From NCBI GenBank assembly GCA_937952235.1, contig CALFZM010000215.1:1-8386 (forward strand): DNA of 8,386 bases. Direction: 5' to 3'. The stretch is from an uncultured Opitutia bacterium (GTDB lineage: Bacteria > Verrucomicrobiota > Verrucomicrobiia > Opitutales > Opitutaceae). Every line of letters begins with the position of its first letter. The stretch's first letter is position 1. Below are positions 6,202-8,386 of the stretch, in pieces. The translations under genes were made by a program, and so were the position numbers. Below the pieces are notes generated by a model. The model saw nothing but the letters and a program-made list of their open reading frames with translations. It did not search any database and was not told the origin of the DNA.

Positions 6202-8386
6202 TCAGCGCAACCCCGCGCGCAGGGCGCGCACGACATCCCAGCGCCGCTCCCGGTCCCCCAGCTCGTAGGAGAGCGTGAACACCCACCAAGTCCCGGGATC
6301 CCCCGGCGCAACGACCACCGCCCCCATCTGCAGCACCGTGTCGCCTCCGTCCGCGCGTTCGTGCTGATACTCGAGGACGGCCGTGCCGGGATGAAATCGA
6401 TCCCAGTCCTCGAAACCCGCGATCGCAAAGCCCGGGAGCTGCGGCGCGCGCTCGCTCATCACCGCCTGCAGGACGGTGCGCGGGTCGCCGGGTGCGGCGG
6501 GCCGCTTCGCCACCGAAAGCACCGGCGCGACGAGCCCGTGCCGCGGCCCCTCCCAGCCCCCGCCGCCTCCTGCGGCCGGCACTTCCCGCCAGAGCGCGGG
6601 CAACGCGATCTCTCCTCCTTCCGCGGAAAATCGCCGCACGACCAGCCGGGTATCGTTCACCTGCCAGGCACCCAGCACGCTCAAACCGGCGAGCGCGAGC
6701 GCACCACCCCATCGCAGCTCGCGCGGCGTGAGCAGCCGGTGCGCGCTCGCGGAATTCTCGCGCTCGCGCAGTACGGCGGAGAGCCGGTCGCGCGCCGACA
6801 CCACCAGGCCTCCCAGCACCAGCAGGCCCAGGGCGCCCGCGGTGCCCAGCGTCCCCGTGGAACGCAGCCACGGCTCCCCGGCCGGCCAGAGTGCCAGGAT
6901 CGCGAGGTGCAGCCCCACCGCGGCGGCACAGAGCGCGGCACGCCCGCGGCTGCCTTTCCCGGCGATCAGCGCGAGGCCGATGAGGAGCGCTGGCAGCAGG
7001 AAGGACAGGTACCGCGCGACGAGGGCCACATCGATCGACCGCGACGCGTGGAGCGGGGTCAGGAGTTGCACCACCACCGGAGGCAGCATCGGGACTTCGA
7101 ACGCACGGTTGGAGAAACACGCCACCCCGCTCGCGATCGCGACCACCGCGAACATGGTCGCGGCCGGCGCCAGCCCGCGCCCCGCCAGACGCCGTTGGAG
7201 CACGACACCGGCCGCGATGATCGCGCCCCAGATCAGGAGCGCCCGGACCGCGATCCAGGCCAGGGGCAGAAACGGAGGATGCGTGGCGGGCAGGCGTCCG
7301 TGCTGGAGCATGGCGTCGACCTGGGCGCGCGTATCCGCCCACACGGCGCCGAACGAGCCCCCCGACATCGCCACCTTGTCGAGGAAGGTGAACGTAACCG
7401 CGAGCGCCGCTCCCACCCCGAAGCACGCCAGGAGCCGCGCGGGCGGGAACGGCACGCTCTGGAAATGGCGGCTCGCGTAGAGGTGAAGGTAGAACGGAAT
7501 GCCCAGGTCGAGCAGTCCGAGGAAAAGGTACAGCAGGATCTCGTGCGCCACCCGCGGATCGTGCAGCGCCGCCCGCGCATGCACCGGCAGCAACATGAAC
7601 AGCAGTCCCGTGCCGTACAGGACGACACGCGCCGGCCGCGGCCAGGCGTCGGTCTCGTTCATGACGAACTTCCGCAGGGTCATGTGCCCCAGCCACAGGA
7701 GGAACAGCGCGAAGGCGAGCGTGCCGGCCGGCGAAGGCGGGTCCGTTTTGCCGAACGCGGAGAACTCGAGAAAATACTCGGCGATCGCGAACCAGAGCAG
7801 GGCCGAGGCGAACAACAGCCGCGCCATCACGTCGGCCGTGAGCCGCCACCGCAGCGCCGACCACGCCGCCAGGACGAAGGCCACGAGAAAGACCCACCGG
7901 GCCCACTCCATCGTCAGGCCCCACAGCGGACGCCGCCAGAGCCACGGGGTGACTTCTGCGATCCACTCCGCCGCCGGCTGCATGCCCGGGAGCCAGGCGC
8001 GCCCCGGCTGCAGCACCACCGCGTCCGTCCAGCCCACGGCCGTCGCCGCCGCCAGCAACAACAGGCCGAACGGCACCAGCACCCGCGGCGGCGCGAGCTC
8101 GCGCACGGTGCCGTGCAGCACCCGCGTCTGGCGCAGGATCTTGAAGATCACGCCCACGCCGATGAGGTAGTAGAGCGGCCAGAGGTACCCGGGAATCTGC
8201 GCGGCGATCGGATGAAGTCCCTGCGCCGGCGCCAGCAGCCCGCCCCGGGCCGCGAGCGACCCAGTGAACACGAGGTGCAGCCCGGCCATCGCCCCGACCA
8301 GCGTGTCCGCGCGCGCCCAGCGGGGGACTTCCGTCCCGGCCGCCGCGATCCGCCGCGCGAGCCGCCCGGACAACCACAAGCCCAAC
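6202..8386 (-). CDS. Large polytopic membrane protein with C-terminal soluble domain, N-terminus beyond window
   Basis: The frame is open to the right edge and begins there inside a hydrophobic segment (LGLWLSGRLARR), so the true start lies outside the window; a TTG at 8385 is unlikely to be the start. The 727 visible residues contain roughly a dozen hydrophobic segments (for example near 65-83, 102-119, 162-178, 188-207, 221-236, 255-270, 283-302, 318-335, 376-396, 408-424, 456-476, 483-500, 512-530 and 559-574). After the last one comes a soluble tail of about 150 residues (577-727) with a glycine run at 606-610. The tail has alternating beta-like strands ending in TWWVFTLSYELGDRERRWD and a final helix. 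That pattern recalls the PsbP/Mog1/DcrB fold, but this is only an impression. I do not recognise the membrane part. No catalytic motif stands out. The gene precedes the PhnP-like hydrolase by 49 bp on the same strand. Confidence 0.75.
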   Translation of the reverse strand, partial: LGLWLSGRLARRIAAAGTEVPRWARADTLVGAMAGLHLVFTGSLAARGGLLAPAQGLHPIAAQIPGYLWPLYYLIGVGVIFKILRQTRVLHGTVRELAPPRVLVPFGLLLLAAATAVGWTDAVVLQPGRAWLPGMQPAAEWIAEVTPWLWRRPLWGLTMEWARWVFLVAFVLAAWSALRWRLTADVMARLLFASALLWFAIAEYFLEFSAFGKTDPPSPAGTLAFALFLLWLGHMTLRKFVMNETDAWPRPARVVLYGTGLLFMLLPVHARAALHDPRVAHEILLYLFLGLLDLGIPFYLHLYASRHFQSVPFPPARLLACFGVGAALAVTFTFLDKVAMSGGSFGAVWADTRAQVDAMLQHGRLPATHPPFLPLAWIAVRALLIWGAIIAAGVVLQRRLAGRGLAPAATMFAVVAIASGVACFSNRAFEVPMLPPVVVQLLTPLHASRSIDVALVARYLSFLLPALLIGLALIAGKGSRGRAALCAAAVGLHLAILALWPAGEPWLRSTGTLGTAGALGLLVLGGLVVSARDRLSAVLRERENSASAHRLLTPRELRWGGALALAGLSVLGAWQVNDTRLVVRRFSAEGGEIALPALWREVPAAGGGGGWEGPRHGLVAPVLSVAKRPAAPGDPRTVLQAVMSERAPQLPGFAIAGFEDWDRFHPGTAVLEYQHERADGGDTVLQMGAVVVAPGDPGTWWVFTLSYELGDRERRWDVVRALRAGLR

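Noticed and set aside
6153..6428. Longer N-terminus for the metallo-hydrolase, with a start at 6428
   Set aside because: The extra residues have no family similarity and would overlap the end of the upstream membrane-protein gene. The conserved N-terminal strand starts exactly at ATG 6152.
6143..8377. A 744-codon minus-strand frame overlapping the membrane protein in another frame
   Set aside because: It is Arg/Gly/Ala-rich with no hydrophobic periodicity or known motif. The alternative frame encodes clear transmembrane segments.

Overview
The window is a GC-rich bacterial chromosome segment. It carries five complete protein genes, a sixth complete gene that is the last of a leftward pair, and one large gene cut by the right edge. 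No RNA genes, CRISPR arrays, insertion sequences or phage genes are visible. The organism is probably an aerobic Gram-negative bacterium. The high GC, the near absence of Shine-Dalgarno sequences, the caa3-type oxidase tail and the style of the proteins suggest Verrucomicrobiota, perhaps Opitutaceae. That placement is inference and was not tested.

Region 1 (1-2216, rightward) is the tail of a cytochrome c oxidase cluster: subunit III (61-918), a small subunit IV (944-1282), a textbook intrinsic terminator (1311-1338), a plausible short-leader promoter (1389-1416), and the CtaG copper/assembly factor (1440-2216). Subunits I and II presumably lie to the left of the window. The genes serve one respiratory complex, but the terminator makes ctaG a separate transcription unit. 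Subunit III has about 80 extra residues, including two extra hydrophobic segments, just before its C-terminal signature helix.

Region 2 (2217-2327) is a convergent gap. It holds two strong hairpins in opposite orientation enclosed by an 8-bp perfect inverted repeat, each unit having the form GTGG head plus palindrome with a TGTCC(T/C)CA centre. This looks like a REP pair (BIME-like element).

Region 3 (2328-5261) is a divergent pair: leftward cysK, the O-acetylserine sulfhydrylase that makes cysteine, and a rightward SLC13/DASS permease with two TrkA-C (RCK_C) domains in its central loop. They share a 156-bp intergenic region. The pairing suggests a sulfate-uptake and cysteine-synthesis module.

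Region 4 (5373-8386, leftward) is a two-gene unit. A large polytopic membrane protein of unknown function, lacking its N-terminus because of the window edge and carrying a C-terminal soluble domain, is followed 49 bp downstream by a PhnP-like metallo-beta-lactamase-fold hydrolase.

Most start codons are preceded by pyrimidine-rich sequence instead of a Shine-Dalgarno motif. The most extreme case is the 40-nt tract before subunit III.
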